Shown here in pieces: positions 7,402 through 15,646 of a stretch of DNA of 64,000 nt (within the stretch, counting starts at the first letter, position 1; the number at the start of each line of letters is the position of its first letter). Position numbers and translations under genes: made by a program. A model generated the notes under the pieces. It was not told the DNA's origin. It made no database searches and was given only the letters and a program-made list of their open reading frames with translations. Origin of the DNA: Rhizomicrobium electricum (lineage in GTDB: Bacteria; Pseudomonadota; Alphaproteobacteria; Micropepsales; Micropepsaceae); assembly GCF_011762045.1 (NCBI RefSeq), contig NZ_JAASQS010000003.1, positions 186,001 through 250,000 on the forward strand, in the 5' to 3' direction.

Positions 7402-7986
7402 CTAGCCGGCGTATCCGTTGCCGCGCAGGAGTTGCACGGTTTCGCAGAGCGGCAGGCCGACGACGTTGGAATAGGAACCGTTGAGGCGGCTGACGAACAC
7501 TTCGGCGCGGCCCTGGATGGCGTAGCCGCCGGCTTTGCCGAGGCCTTCGCGGCAATCGACGTATTTCTCGATCTCGGCCGCGGTCAGACGGCGGAAGGCA
7601 ACGCGGGTCACCACGAGACGCGTGCGCAACGTCCCGTCCGGCGTCATCAGCGCCACGGCGGTCATCACCTGATGCTGACGGCCGGCGAGGAGCTTGAGGC
7701 AGGCGCGGACGCCATCATTCTCCTCCGGCTTGGGCAGGATGCGCCGTCCGGCGGCCACCACGGTATCGGCGCCAAGCACGAAGGCGCCGTCGGGATGAGA
7801 TTCGCGGTATTTGGCGGCGACGGATTCGGCCTTCTCGGCGGCCAGCCGCAGCGCGTAAACGCGCGGCAGCTCGTCCTTCACGGGCGTCTCGTCGAGGCTG
7901 GCGGCGCGGATGAGATCGGGAGTGATCCCGGCCTGGGCAAGCAGCGCCTTCCGGCGCGGGCTCTCGCTCGCCAGGATCAGAGCCAT
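7402..7986 (-). CDS. maf: Maf-like nucleoside triphosphate pyrophosphatase
   Basis: Maf proteins hydrolyse non-canonical or modified nucleotides (dTTP/UTP or m7GTP classes) and influence septum formation. The 194-residue protein starts with LILASxSPRRKALL, the phosphate-binding loop, has VLGADTVV (about residues 71-78) with the catalytic Asp, and ends with the SYSNVVGLPL signature near residue 175. It lies four bases downstream of infA and is surely co-transcribed with it. In relatives rng follows next; here the toxin-antitoxin and MarC genes intervene. Confidence 0.93.
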   Translation of the reverse strand: MALILASESPRRKALLAQAGITPDLIRAASLDETPVKDELPRVYALRLAAEKAESVAAKYRESHPDGAFVLGADTVVAAGRRILPKPEENDGVRACLKLLAGRQHQVMTAVALMTPDGTLRTRLVVTRVAFRRLTAAEIEKYVDCREGLGKAGGYAIQGRAEVFVSRLNGSYSNVVGLPLCETVQLLRGNGYAG

Positions 7987-7990
7987 TGGC

Positions 7991-8209
7991 TTATTTGAAG
8001 CGGTAGGTAATACGGCCTTTGGTGAGGTCGTACGGCGTCATTTCAACCATGACCTTATCGCCCGTCAGCACGCGGATGCGGTTCTTGCGCATCTTGCCGG
8101 CGGTGTGGGCGATGATCTCGTGGCCGTTCTGCAGCTTCACGCGAAAGGTCGCGTTGGGCAGAAGCTCGCTGACCACGCCTTCAAATTCGAGCAGTTCTTC
8201 TTTGGGCAT
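7991..8209 (-). CDS. infA: Translation initiation factor IF-1
   Basis: This encodes 72 residues, the standard length. It is an S1/OB-fold protein with [12 protein letters not shown], the central F(R)[23 protein letters not shown] and the closing [23 protein letters not shown], nearly textbook IF-1. It binds the 30S A site during initiation. The ATG at 8209 was chosen because the family starts exactly there. Upstream, 768 bp of repeat-rich DNA separates it from the UPF0262 gene, so it must have its own promoter. Confidence 0.98.
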   Translation of the reverse strand: MPKEELLEFEGVVSELLPNATFRVKLQNGHEIIAHTAGKMRKNRIRVLTGDKVMVEMTPYDLTKGRITYRFK

Positions 8210-8375
8210 CCGGTCTCTAGGGTTTGGTGGAAAAATCCGGCGGGAGAATGCACCGAAAACCGGCAAAAGCAAGTCGCGGCGGGGTCTCATCCACCGCCCA
8301 AGGGGCGGAAAAGCGGTTGGAATCGCTAAAAAATGGGGGTGGGAGGGGGTAATCGCACCAAAGCGGCCCAGATAG

Positions 8376-8560
8376 CTGTCATCCCCGGCCGACGCGCCGA
8401 AGCGCGCAGCGCGAGGTGAGGAGGGAAAGGGGACCCAGGTCGGGACACATCTGTGATGGCGGATCGGTGGCAGAGCGTTTTCTGCTAGGCTGGAGTAGAT
8501 TTTTATACCTGGGTCCCCTTCCCTTCGCTGCGCTTACGCTTGCTCAGCCGGGGATGACAG
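8376..8560. repeat. Fold-back repeat, copy B (185 bp)
   Basis: The ends are CTGTCATCCCCGGC and GCCGGGGATGACAG, the same 14-bp inverted termini as copies A and C. Inside, AAGGGGACCCAGGT pairs with ACCTGGGTCCCCTT, so most of the element folds back on itself. The right third (TTCGCTGCGCTTACGCTTGC) is shared with copy C. It lies in the gap between infA and UPF0262. Confidence 0.8.
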
Positions 8561-8624
8561 GGTTGGTGAAGCGGCGGGACGGCGCCGACGGCGATTTCCA
8601 CGCGGAGGCGCGGCGAAATCTCAA
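8561..8624. other. Spacer between two fold-back repeats
   Basis: This short GC-rich spacer shows no gene. Together with copies B and C and the 8875-8950 palindrome it makes up the 768-bp non-coding interval between infA and the UPF0262 gene. Confidence 0.5.
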
Positions 8625-8802
8625 CTGTCATTCCCGGCCGAGCCAGGGCGCGTAGCGCCATGCGAGGGGAAGGGAACCCAGGAGCCTGAACCACTCCAGT
8701 GATGAAGAATGAGCGATGGCTTATCTTCGCCAGCGTGCCATTGTCTCGACCTGGGTCCCCTTCCCTTCGCTGCGCTTACGCTTGCTCAGCCGGGGATGAC
8801 AG
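8625..8802. repeat. Fold-back repeat, copy C (178 bp)
   Basis: It starts CTGTCATTCCCGGC and ends GCCGGGGATGACAG. The first 100 bp closely match copy A and the last 60 bp closely match copy B, so it looks like a link between the two variants. Three copies within 1.65 kb show that the family is active or favoured in this gap. Confidence 0.8.
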
Positions 8803-8874
8803 ATGGGGTAAATCGCGCACCATCCCTCCGCGGCTCCGCGTGACAAAAATCGAGCGCCGAAGTGCCCCCCTCAC

Positions 8875-8950
8875 CCGCAAAATCTAGCGCTTAGCCTCGG
8901 ATCGCGACGGCTTCACCGCAGTGCGCACTCGGCTAAGTGCAAGATTTTGC
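8875..8950. repeat. 76-bp palindromic intergenic element
   Basis: The arms CGCAAAATCT (8875-8884) and AGATTTTGCG (8941-8950) extend inward through GCgCTTAGCC and GGCTAAGtGC, giving a near-perfect stem of about 20 bp with a 36-base loop. It differs in sequence from the CTGTCAT family. It lies just downstream of the UPF0262 gene and could also act as its transcript end. Confidence 0.7.
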
Positions 8951-8977
8951 GCCCTCTCCCCCTAGGGGTAGAGGGAA

Positions 8978-9457
8978 CTACCCCTTCAAATGCAGCACGC
9001 AGATGAGGGTGAAGAGGCGGCGGGCGGTGTCGAAGTCGATGTCGATCTTGCCGCTGAAGCGCTCCATCAGGATGTGGGCGCCTTCGTCGTGGAGGCCGCG
9101 GCGGCCCATGTCGAGAGCCTCGATGCAGTTCTGCGGCTGGTTAGGGATCGCCTTGAAATAGCTGTCGCAGACTTCGAAATAGTCCTTGATGACCTTGCGA
9201 AACGGCGTCAGCGACAGCATCAGCGTGCCGTGGCGCTCCTCGTTGAGGAGATAAATGGTGAAGGTCAGCCGGTTGGCGTCGAGGCTGATGAGCAGGTTGT
9301 ACGGCCCGCCGGGCGAGCCGATGGGACGGAAGAAATTCGATTCCAGCAGATCGTAGAGCGCGATCTGGCGCTCGTGTTCCACCTCGCGGCCGTGGCCTTC
9401 GGAGGATTTCTCTTCCAGGCTCACGCCGACAAGCCGGAACTGCGGATCTACGGCCAT
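8978..9457 (-). CDS. UPF0262 family protein
   Basis: This encodes 159 residues, the family's usual size. Recognisable pieces are HERQIALYDLLESNFF, PYNLLISLDANRL and the ending FDTARRLFTLICVLHLKG. UPF0262 is found in alphaproteobacteria next to hisD and has no known function. It is a soluble protein with no signal peptide. It begins one base after the hisD stop, so the two are co-transcribed. Its constant place beside hisD and infA suggests a housekeeping role. Confidence 0.9.
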   Translation of the reverse strand: MAVDPQFRLVGVSLEEKSSEGHGREVEHERQIALYDLLESNFFRPIGSPGGPYNLLISLDANRLTFTIYLLNEERHGTLMLSLTPFRKVIKDYFEVCDSYFKAIPNQPQNCIEALDMGRRGLHDEGAHILMERFSGKIDIDFDTARRLFTLICVLHLKG

Positions 9458-10756
9458 TTAAGTCTTCTGGTTCAGCCGTGCCGCAACCGAGCGGGCGTGC
9501 GCGTCCAGTCCTTCGGCTTCGGCAAGGGCGATGGCATCCGGCCCGAGCGCCGCAATCGATGCGGGGCTGAGCGACAGAAGCGTCGAACGCTTGACGAAAT
9601 CCAGCACCGACAATCCCGACGAGAAACGCGCCGTGCGGGCAGTCGGCAGAACGTGATTGGGGCCCGCAATGTAGTCGCCCATCGCCTCGGGCGTGTGACG
9701 GCCGAGGAAGATCGCGCCGGCATGCCGGATGAACGGCAGATAGGCGTCGGGATCGGCGACGGCGAGTTCGAGATGCTCGGCGGCGATGCGATTGGCCAGC
9801 GGTGCGGCATCGGCGAGCGCGTCCACCACCACGATGGCGCCGTAATCGTTCCACGACGCGGTGGCGATGTCCTTGCGCGGCAACAGCGCCAGCTTGCGGG
9901 TCACGGCGGCGTCGACATGGTGCGCGAAATCGGCGTTGTCGGTGATGAGGATCGCCTGGGCGACGCGGTCGTGCTCGGCCTGCGACAGCAGATCGGCGGC
10001 GATCCATTCGGGATCGTTGTCCGCATCGGCGATGACGAGGATTTCCGACGGGCCGGCGACGGAATCGATGCCGACATGTCCGAACACTTCGCGCTTGGCA
10101 GCGGCGACATAGGCATTGCCGGGGCCGACGATCTTGTCGACGGGCGCGATGGTCTTGGTGCCGTAGGCCAGCGCCGCCACGGCCTGGGCGCCGCCGATGC
10201 GATAAATCTCGGTGACGCCGGCGCGGCGGGCCGCTTCGATGGAGAGCGGATTGATGGCGCCGCCCGACGCGGGCGTGACCATGACGAGGCGCTTGACCCC
10301 CGCCACCGCGGCCGGGATCGCGTTCATCAAGACCGAACTCGGATAGCTGGCGGTACCGCCGGGAACGTAGAGGCCGACGCTGTCGAGCGGGGTGAAACGC
10401 CAGCCGAGGCGCGCGCCGGTGGCATCGGTATACGAGGCATCGGCGGGAAGCTGGCGGCGGTGATAATCCTCGATGCGCTTGGCGGCGACGTCGAGCGCCT
10501 TCAGCGTTTCCGGCTTGCAGGCGGACGCGGCGGCGGCGATCTCGCCGGGCGTCAGGCGCAAGGTCTCGACCGAGAGACTGGCGCGGTCGAATTTGTTGGA
10601 AAGCTCGACCAGGGCTTCGTCACCGCGCCCCCGCACGTCGGCGATGATCGCCCGCACCGACGTGGACACGTCGTCGTCGGTCTCGCGCTTCATGGTCAGG
10701 AGCGCGTCGAATTCGGCGGCGAAATTGGGGGACTTCGCGTCCAGCCAGCGTCTCAT
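9458..10756 (-). CDS. hisD: Histidinol dehydrogenase
   Basis: The enzyme catalyses the last two steps of histidine synthesis, L-histidinol to L-histidine with 2 NAD+, and uses zinc. The protein has 432 residues, the normal length. Family motifs are VGPGNAYVAAAK for the nucleotide region, LLSQAEHD with the Gln/His zinc ligands, AAEHLEL with the catalytic Glu-His pair, and GDYIAGPNHVLPT with a zinc Asp. The ATG at 10756 lies one base past the DUF2948 stop. Upstream in-frame sequence overlaps DUF2948 and was rejected. Other his genes are not in the window. Confidence 0.96.
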   Translation of the reverse strand: MRRWLDAKSPNFAAEFDALLTMKRETDDDVSTSVRAIIADVRGRGDEALVELSNKFDRASLSVETLRLTPGEIAAAASACKPETLKALDVAAKRIEDYHRRQLPADASYTDATGARLGWRFTPLDSVGLYVPGGTASYPSSVLMNAIPAAVAGVKRLVMVTPASGGAINPLSIEAARRAGVTEIYRIGGAQAVAALAYGTKTIAPVDKIVGPGNAYVAAAKREVFGHVGIDSVAGPSEILVIADADNDPEWIAADLLSQAEHDRVAQAILITDNADFAHHVDAAVTRKLALLPRKDIATASWNDYGAIVVVDALADAAPLANRIAAEHLELAVADPDAYLPFIRHAGAIFLGRHTPEAMGDYIAGPNHVLPTARTARFSSGLSVLDFVKRSTLLSLSPASIAALGPDAIALAEAEGLDAHARSVAARLNQKT

Positions 10757-10757
10757 C

Positions 10758-11213
10758 TCATTCGTCTTCAAATTCGTTGTCGGCGTGGTTGGGACGGCCG
10801 CGCGCCGCCCACGGACCGGCCAGATCGGCCAGCGCCGCATCGAGGCATTCGACTTCGAGTTGCATCGCACCGCCGCCGGAGAAGGTCAGCTCGACCTTGC
10901 CGCCGGGATTTTCGGACCCATCGCCCACGGGCGTAAAGCGGATCGCGAGCAACGACAGCACCGCGCCGGGGGCGCCCATCTTGATGTTCTTGGACTTGAC
11001 CGACAGCACGCCGTCGAAATGCAGGCCGGAACGGACGCGCAGATTGGTCCTGGCGCCGTTCTCCCACTGGAAGCGGTTCACCACCGCCACGAAGCGGCGC
11101 TTCTTGGGCAGATATTTGAGGTCGCCGACCTTGGCGACGGCATCCTGAAGGCGGGCCGAAAGGACTTCGAGGTCTTCGGCGTCCTGGGCAGCAAGAATGG
11201 GTGCAGTGGTCAT
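10758..11213 (-). CDS. DUF2948 family protein
   Basis: This encodes 151 residues. Conserved features are the start [28 protein letters not shown], the NRFxWE segment and a C-terminal L(E)[15 protein letters not shown]. DUF2948 is an alphaproteobacterial family of unknown function, regularly between murA and hisD. The start overlaps the murA stop by four bases and the stop is one base from hisD, so the three genes form a tight operon. Confidence 0.9.
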   Translation of the reverse strand: MTTAPILAAQDAEDLEVLSARLQDAVAKVGDLKYLPKKRRFVAVVNRFQWENGARTNLRVRSGLHFDGVLSVKSKNIKMGAPGAVLSLLAIRFTPVGDGSENPGGKVELTFSGGGAMQLEVECLDAALADLAGPWAARGRPNHADNEFEDE

Positions 11214-12490
11214 GCGCTAAGCCGTTCGATGTTCGCTCCGACGCCGCGGAGTTTTTCCTCCAGGCGCTCGAAGCCGCGATCCAGATGATAGACGCGATTG
11301 ACGATGGTTTCGCCCTCGGCCGCCAGACCCGCCAGCACCAGACTGGACGAGGCCCTGAGATCGGTGGCCATCACGGGCGCTCCCATCAGCTTGGGCACGC
11401 CGGTGACGATGGCACTGTCGCCCTCGACCTTGATGTCGGCGCCCATACGGATGAGTTCGGGTACGTGCATGAAGCGGTTCTCGAAAATCGTCTCCCGGAT
11501 GCGGGACGAACCCTCGGCGATCGTCATCAGCGCCATGAACTGCGCCTGAAGGTCGGTCGGGAAGCCCGGAAAGGGAGCCGTGTTTACGGATACCGATCTA
11601 GGGTGAAATCCGTCGCGTGCAACCTTGAATCCGGTCCCGGTGGACGAAACTTCGGCCCCGACCAGCACCAGGACGTCCAAAAGCGACGCCACCAGGTCGG
11701 GCGAGGTGTTGGTCAGCTCGACCTCGCCGCCGGCAATCGCCGTGGCGATGGCGTAGGTGCCGGTCTCGATCCGGTCGGGCAGCACCGAATGGGTGGCCCC
11801 ATGCAGACGGTCGACGCCGTCGACCACGATCCGCGAGGTGCCGAGGCCGGTGATCTTGGCGCCCATGGCGGTCAGGCAGTTGCCGAGATCGACGATTTCC
11901 GGCTCGCGCGCGGCGTTGACGATCACCGTTGTGCCTTTGGCGAGGCATGCGGCCATCAGGACGTTCTCGGTGGCGCCGACGGTCACGGTCGGGAACACCA
12001 CCTCGCCGCCGGTAAGCCCGGCCGGAGCATCGGCAATGACGTAACCCTGGGCCAGATCGATGGTCGCGCCCATTGCCTGCAAACCGCGCAGATGCAGGTC
12101 CACCGGCCGGGCCCCAATGGCGCAGCCGCCCGGCAGCGACACCTTGGCAAGGCCGAGGCGGGTCACCAGCGGACCGAGCACGAAGAAACTCGCCCGCATC
12201 TTGCGGACGGTGTCGTATTCGGCGGTCGAGCCCCGCACCCGGTCGGCCTGGAGGCGATAGGTACCGCCCTCGCCCAGCTTGGTGCCGGGCTTCCAGTCGA
12301 CCGACACGCCGAAACTGCGCAAGAGATCGGCCATGAAGACGATGTCGGCCAACTGCGGGACGTTGGTCAGAATCAGCGGCTCGTCGGTGAGCAGACTCGC
12401 GACCATGAGGGGAAGCGCGGCATTCTTGGCGCCGCTAATCGGAATCCGGCCGTTCAGGCGCAGACCGCCTTTGATACTGATCTTGTCCAT
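11210..12490 (-). CDS. murA: UDP-N-acetylglucosamine 1-carboxyvinyltransferase
   Basis: MurA transfers enolpyruvate from PEP to UDP-GlcNAc, the first committed step of peptidoglycan synthesis, in the cytoplasm. The 426-residue protein has the N-terminal SGAKNAALP motif (Lys22/Asn23) and the active-site loop with Cys123 in [17 protein letters not shown] Cys at this position predicts sensitivity to fosfomycin, unlike Asp variants. It leads the operon murA-DUF2948-hisD-UPF0262. Confidence 0.97.
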   Translation of the reverse strand: MDKISIKGGLRLNGRIPISGAKNAALPLMVASLLTDEPLILTNVPQLADIVFMADLLRSFGVSVDWKPGTKLGEGGTYRLQADRVRGSTAEYDTVRKMRASFFVLGPLVTRLGLAKVSLPGGCAIGARPVDLHLRGLQAMGATIDLAQGYVIADAPAGLTGGEVVFPTVTVGATENVLMAACLAKGTTVIVNAAREPEIVDLGNCLTAMGAKITGLGTSRIVVDGVDRLHGATHSVLPDRIETGTYAIATAIAGGEVELTNTSPDLVASLLDVLVLVGAEVSSTGTGFKVARDGFHPRSVSVNTAPFPGFPTDLQAQFMALMTIAEGSSRIRETIFENRFMHVPELIRMGADIKVEGDSAIVTGVPKLMGAPVMATDLRASSSLVLAGLAAEGETIVNRVYHLDRGFERLEEKLRGVGANIERLSA

Positions 12491-12557
12491 TGCCCCTCGG
12501 GTGGCGAAAGAAAACGAGCCGCCGTTCTAGCGCGGCAAACGGTTCTGTGACAGCGGC

Positions 12558-12731
12558 CTATTTGTCTTGCCGCACCGCCGGCGGAGAGCCGGTTTCGGAG
12601 GCCTCGGATGGCGCCGCCGCGGCGGGCCGCTCCCCCTGGGCGCAGGCCTGCGCCTTCCGCCGCTTGAGGTTTTCCCGGAGGGCTGCGGCAAGCCGCTCCA
12701 CAGCTTCCGCAGATTTCGGCGAATTCGCCAC
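12558..12731 (-). CDS. Small basic protein of unknown function
   Basis: This encodes 57 residues. An amphipathic helix (SPKSAEAVERLAAALRENLKRRKAQ) is followed by an Ala/Pro/Glu-rich tail. Short proteins with a similar ERLxAALRxNLxRRKAQ helix occur upstream of murA in other alphaproteobacteria; this is from memory. I chose GTG at 12731, since AAGGGAAAGGG lies seven bases upstream; a GTG at 12758 is the alternative. It ends 67 bp before murA and may share its transcript. Confidence 0.6.
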   Translation of the reverse strand: MANSPKSAEAVERLAAALRENLKRRKAQACAQGERPAAAAPSEASETGSPPAVRQDK

Positions 12732-12802
12732 GCAACAACCCTTTCCCTTAAGCCACACAATAGGATATAGACGCCGCTCTTCGGGCGGTCACGCCCCCGG
12801 AT

Positions 12803-12877
12803 GCCGGAGTAGCGTAGTGGTAGCGCAACCCCTTGGTAAGGGGTAGGTCGTGAGTTCGATTCTCACCTCCGGCACCA
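12803..12877 (+). tRNA. tRNA-Thr (GGT)
   Basis: This is a 75-nt cloverleaf. The acceptor GCCGGAG pairs with CTCCGGC. The anticodon stem ACCCC/GGGGT surrounds TTGGTAA, which gives anticodon GGT for ACC/ACT codons. The T arm reads GTGAGTTCGATTCTCAC, and the 3' CCA is encoded. The Xre/RES toxin-antitoxin pair and an orphan gene follow on its 3' side, a frequent landing place for islands. Confidence 0.97.
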
Positions 12878-13000
12878 GTTTTCCAAATAAAATAAAAGAC
12901 TTAGATAGCGCTGCCCGCCAATGCGAACGGCCGCGAAAGGCGTTGAACGACCCGAACGGGGCCGTGGAGAATCCGTGCAGTCGGCACGCTAGGCACGGGC

Positions 13001-13020
13001 GGAAGAACGGACGTTCTTCC
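13001..13020. promoter_or_regulatory. Perfect 9-bp hairpin between tRNA-Thr and the Xre/RES operon
   Basis: GGAAGAACG and CGTTCTTCC are separated by two bases. With no T-run it is not an intrinsic terminator; it may be a protein-binding dyad or a cruciform. It lies 130 bp before the antitoxin start. Confidence 0.4.
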
Positions 13021-13106
13021 CGCTCCGATTCTCGCCGGCAAATAGAGGTGACGACTCTCTTCGTTCGCTGCATGTTGCGACCATATCTGCGATGCCGGTT
13101 GATTTC

Positions 13107-13120
13107 GCATCACTTGATGC
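13107..13120. promoter_or_regulatory. Putative Xre antitoxin operator
   Basis: The perfect inverted repeat GCATCA-CT-TGATGC lies between a TTGATT -35-like element (13099-13104) and a TATAGA -10-like element (13124-13129; 19-bp spacing, a little long). A GGAGG ribosome site follows at 13143-13147. Xre-type antitoxins repress their own promoter, so this is the expected position of the operator. Confidence 0.5.
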
Positions 13121-13152
13121 CAATATAGACCTCAGATGATACGGAGGCAGCG

Positions 13153-13590
13153 ATGGCCTACAAAGCCCAGATGATCGAGAACCTGCTCGGGATGAAACGG
13201 GCGCGGTTCGGGGAATCGCCGCTCGCCCTCGCCTACTCGGTGGAAGCGGGGTTTCCGGTTTCGGCGCTCGACAAGTTTGCGGGCGAACTTTGCCCGGACG
13301 ATGTGCGCCGCTTCACCTATCGCGTGGTGCCGAAACCCACCCTGGAACGCCGGCGCCGGGACAAGAAGCCGCTGACCGCCGACGAAAGCGACCGGCTGGC
13401 GCGCATCGCCAAGGTCTTTGCCTTCGCCGTCGAGATTTTCCAGGAAAAGGAAAAGGCCCGCGAGTTTCTCACCCGGCCGCACATGATGCTCGACAGTAAA
13501 GCGCCGCTCGATGTCGCCCTGGCGACCGGCCCCGGCGCCGATGTCGTGATGAACCTGTTGGGCCGCGCGGCGTACAGCGGCGGCGTCTGA
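13153..13590 (+). CDS. Xre/MbcA/ParS-type antitoxin (DUF2384)
   Basis: This encodes 145 residues. The C-terminal half (ADESDRLARIAKVFAFAVEIF...AREFLTRPHMMLDSKAPLDVALATGPGADVVMNLLGRAAYSGGV) is the toxin-binding DUF2384 region, ending in the short tail that plugs the RES active site in the family. The N-terminal half is the HTH-type dimer and DNA-binding part. It neutralises the RES toxin encoded next and probably represses the operon. The stop TGA shares one base with the ATG of the toxin. Confidence 0.93.
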   Translation: MAYKAQMIENLLGMKRARFGESPLALAYSVEAGFPVSALDKFAGELCPDDVRRFTYRVVPKPTLERRRRDKKPLTADESDRLARIAKVFAFAVEIFQEKEKAREFLTRPHMMLDSKAPLDVALATGPGADVVMNLLGRAAYSGGV

Positions 13591-14072
13591 TGGCTCCGCG
13601 GACCGACCGGGTTCTGACCTGCTACCGCATCGGCGACCCGGCCGGGGCATTCCCGATCTACGATGCCGAAGGAGCGCGTCTTTATCCCGGCCGCTGGAAC
13701 ACGCCATCGAGCCCGATCATCTACACGTCCGAGCATTACTCGACCGCGATGCTGGAAAAGCTGGTGCACAGCAACCTGGTTCTGCCCGCGAACCAGCACT
13801 TCATTACGATCACGATTCCGAACGGCATCAGCTACGAGGTCTTTCCGACCGCCGCCCATCCCGGCTGGGATTCGCGCGACGAGACCATCTGCAAGACATA
13901 CGGCCAAGACTGGTTTGATGAAAAGCGTTCGGCACTGCTGATCGTGCCGTCACTCGCGGCACGGATCGAGCGGAATTTCCTGATCAACCCACAGCACCCG
14001 GAAGCGAAGGCCATCTCGCATGCACTGGCAGAACCGGTGTGGTGGGACCAACGCCTCTATCGTCGGACTTAA
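13590..14072 (+). CDS. RES-domain toxin (NAD+ phosphorylase/glycohydrolase)
   Basis: This encodes 160 residues, typical of RES toxins. YRIGDPAGAFPIYDAEGARLYPGRWN covers the active-site Arg and Tyr region with the GxRYxGRWN-like signature (here GARLYPGRWN), followed by YTSEHYSTAMLEKLVH containing the conserved Ser/Glu. RES proteins degrade NAD+ and arrest growth until neutralised. It is translationally linked to the antitoxin gene. It looks intact, so the pair is likely functional. Confidence 0.93.
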   Translation: MAPRTDRVLTCYRIGDPAGAFPIYDAEGARLYPGRWNTPSSPIIYTSEHYSTAMLEKLVHSNLVLPANQHFITITIPNGISYEVFPTAAHPGWDSRDETICKTYGQDWFDEKRSALLIVPSLAARIERNFLINPQHPEAKAISHALAEPVWWDQRLYRRT

Positions 14073-14285
14073 GGCTTGCGCCTCTCCATTATCGGGAAGC
14101 GCGGGCTAGGTCATTGCGCCCTCAGCCGAAGAATCATGTGCCCAAATCTGGCGGCGTGGGACGGGCGAAAACGGCCATTCGGATCCCGCACTTTGTTCGC
14201 TATTTACTCTATGAATTTTATATACTTATGCAACCGCGCGCGCGACTACCTCCCTCGGCACCTCTGCCAGCTTTGGCTGGGAGCG

Positions 14286-15065
14286 CTAAGCGATGCCGAT
14301 GTGCTCTACTTCGGGCGTGCCGAAATCGCGGTTGAAGCCTTGGTTGAAATCTTCGACCTCATAGTGATCGAGCGTACTGCGCGGCGGCCAAACCGTCGCT
14401 TTGCCGACCGGCCATAGAAAATGGAACGTCTCGGCCTTGCCCGGCAGTTCGAACTTCATACCCGGCACGGTGCTCGACATGGCGTGCACAAGAATACGGC
14501 CCATACCGAGGGTCACCGACTGCGTGTCCTTGGTGACGCCTTTCCGGCCCACCGGCCCTAGTCCTGCGGTATGGCGAACATAGCGTGCCGCCCAATGATG
14601 GCCGGAACTCTTCGCGATCCAAATGTTCCAAGAGGCCGGAGGCTCGCCCGTCCGGCGCAGCGTTTCCCGCTCGCGATCGGATGTGATGACGCCCTCGCTC
14701 GAGGCGAACTCCGCAATCATAACCGTCTTGGCCACCCAGGCCGCCAAGGCGCGCTGTACGGCTAGGGTAAGGAGAAGTTCGCTGCCGGTGACGAGCGGAA
14801 TGAAAAGCGGGCGAACTTGCGCATCGATCCGACGCATCCAGCCATGATGGCAGCGCTTGCAGGCGACCCGGATTTTGCGCGCGGCAATGAAGTCCTCCCG
14901 CATCTCCCGCGGCAGCGCCTTCAGGATCTGGGTTCGGACGCTCTCCACGGCGCGCGGCCCAAAGTGCGTATCCGCCTCATCGGTGATTAAACGTGTCGCC
15001 CATTCCGGCCATGCCGCGACGGCGATCGCCTCGGCAGCTCCGCAAAAACGGCAAATGGCAGCCAT
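14286..15065 (-). CDS. Unknown protein with HNH-like zinc-binding N terminus
   Basis: This encodes 259 residues. CRFCG at 5-9 and CKRCHHGWM at 69-77 make a four-Cys set resembling the zinc-knuckle part of HNH/REase-type proteins, where CxxCNxxWM is common. The middle (about 95-150) is hydrophobic and helical, and the C-terminal 100 residues contain several Trp. The canonical catalytic His pair of HNH enzymes is not obvious, so nuclease activity is unproven. It is convergent with the RES toxin gene and probably belongs to the same accessory patch beside tRNA-Thr. Confidence 0.6.
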   Translation of the reverse strand: MAAICRFCGAAEAIAVAAWPEWATRLITDEADTHFGPRAVESVRTQILKALPREMREDFIAARKIRVACKRCHHGWMRRIDAQVRPLFIPLVTGSELLLTLAVQRALAAWVAKTVMIAEFASSEGVITSDRERETLRRTGEPPASWNIWIAKSSGHHWAARYVRHTAGLGPVGRKGVTKDTQSVTLGMGRILVHAMSSTVPGMKFELPGKAETFHFLWPVGKATVWPPRSTLDHYEVEDFNQGFNRDFGTPEVEHIGIA

Positions 15066-15196
15066 CCTCAGCCTCCATTAACAAGCCTGATAGGATTAAT
15101 GGAGTTAGGGGCGATCCGGTTCCTGCCCTGCGAAGCCACCAGGACTTGTCTTCGGTTCCCGAGGGTGCAAAACAGAGGAAAGTTCAGGGGATTCTA

Positions 15197-15643
15197 ATGC
15201 TTTCCCAAAAAGCCAAATACGCGCTCAAAGCGCTGATTGCTCTGGCCGAGGCCGAAAACGGCGAACTTCTGCAGGCCGGCGAAATGGCCGAAGCCCACAA
15301 CATTCCCAAGAAGTTCCTCGACCTGATCCTGTTGGAACTGCGCCGGCACCGGCTGGTCGACAGCCGCCGGGGAAAAAGAGGCGGCTATCTGCTGATGCGG
15401 CCAGCCGACACCATCAAGGTCGGCGACATCGTGCGCGTCATCGATGGACCTCTGGCGCCGATACCATGCGCCAGCGTCACGGCCTATCGACCCTGCACGG
15501 ACTGCGGCGATACCAAATCCTGCACGGTGCGCAAAATCATGCGGGAAGTGCGCGATGCCGCGGCGGGCGTGCTGGACAACCGGACACTGGCCGATCTGGC
15601 CAAGCCGCCCAAGAAAGCCAAGGCCCGGCGTGCGTCGGCCTGA
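15197..15643 (+). CDS. Rrf2-family transcriptional regulator with cysteine cluster
   Basis: This encodes 148 residues. The winged helix at about 1-75 includes MLSQKAKYALKALIAL and RRGKRGGYLL, the Rrf2 DNA-binding signature. Cys91, Cys100, Cys103 and Cys109 sit in the loop where IscR/NsrR-type members bind a Fe-S cluster. It could therefore sense Fe-S status, NO or cysteine supply (CymR-like). Neighbouring cysE, metY and cbs genes favour a sulfur role, but this is inferred from position. The ATG at 15197 matches the family start; the longer upstream frame is unlike Rrf2. Confidence 0.85.
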   Translation: MLSQKAKYALKALIALAEAENGELLQAGEMAEAHNIPKKFLDLILLELRRHRLVDSRRGKRGGYLLMRPADTIKVGDIVRVIDGPLAPIPCASVTAYRPCTDCGDTKSCTVRKIMREVRDAAAGVLDNRTLADLAKPPKKAKARRASA

Positions 15644-15646
15644 CGA

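Noticed and set aside
8990..10936. Open frame of about 648 codons opposite UPF0262 and hisD
   Set aside because: Composition is dominated by Arg, Gly and Asp with no recognisable fold, as expected for the antisense of GC-rich genes. hisD and UPF0262 are unmistakable on the other strand.
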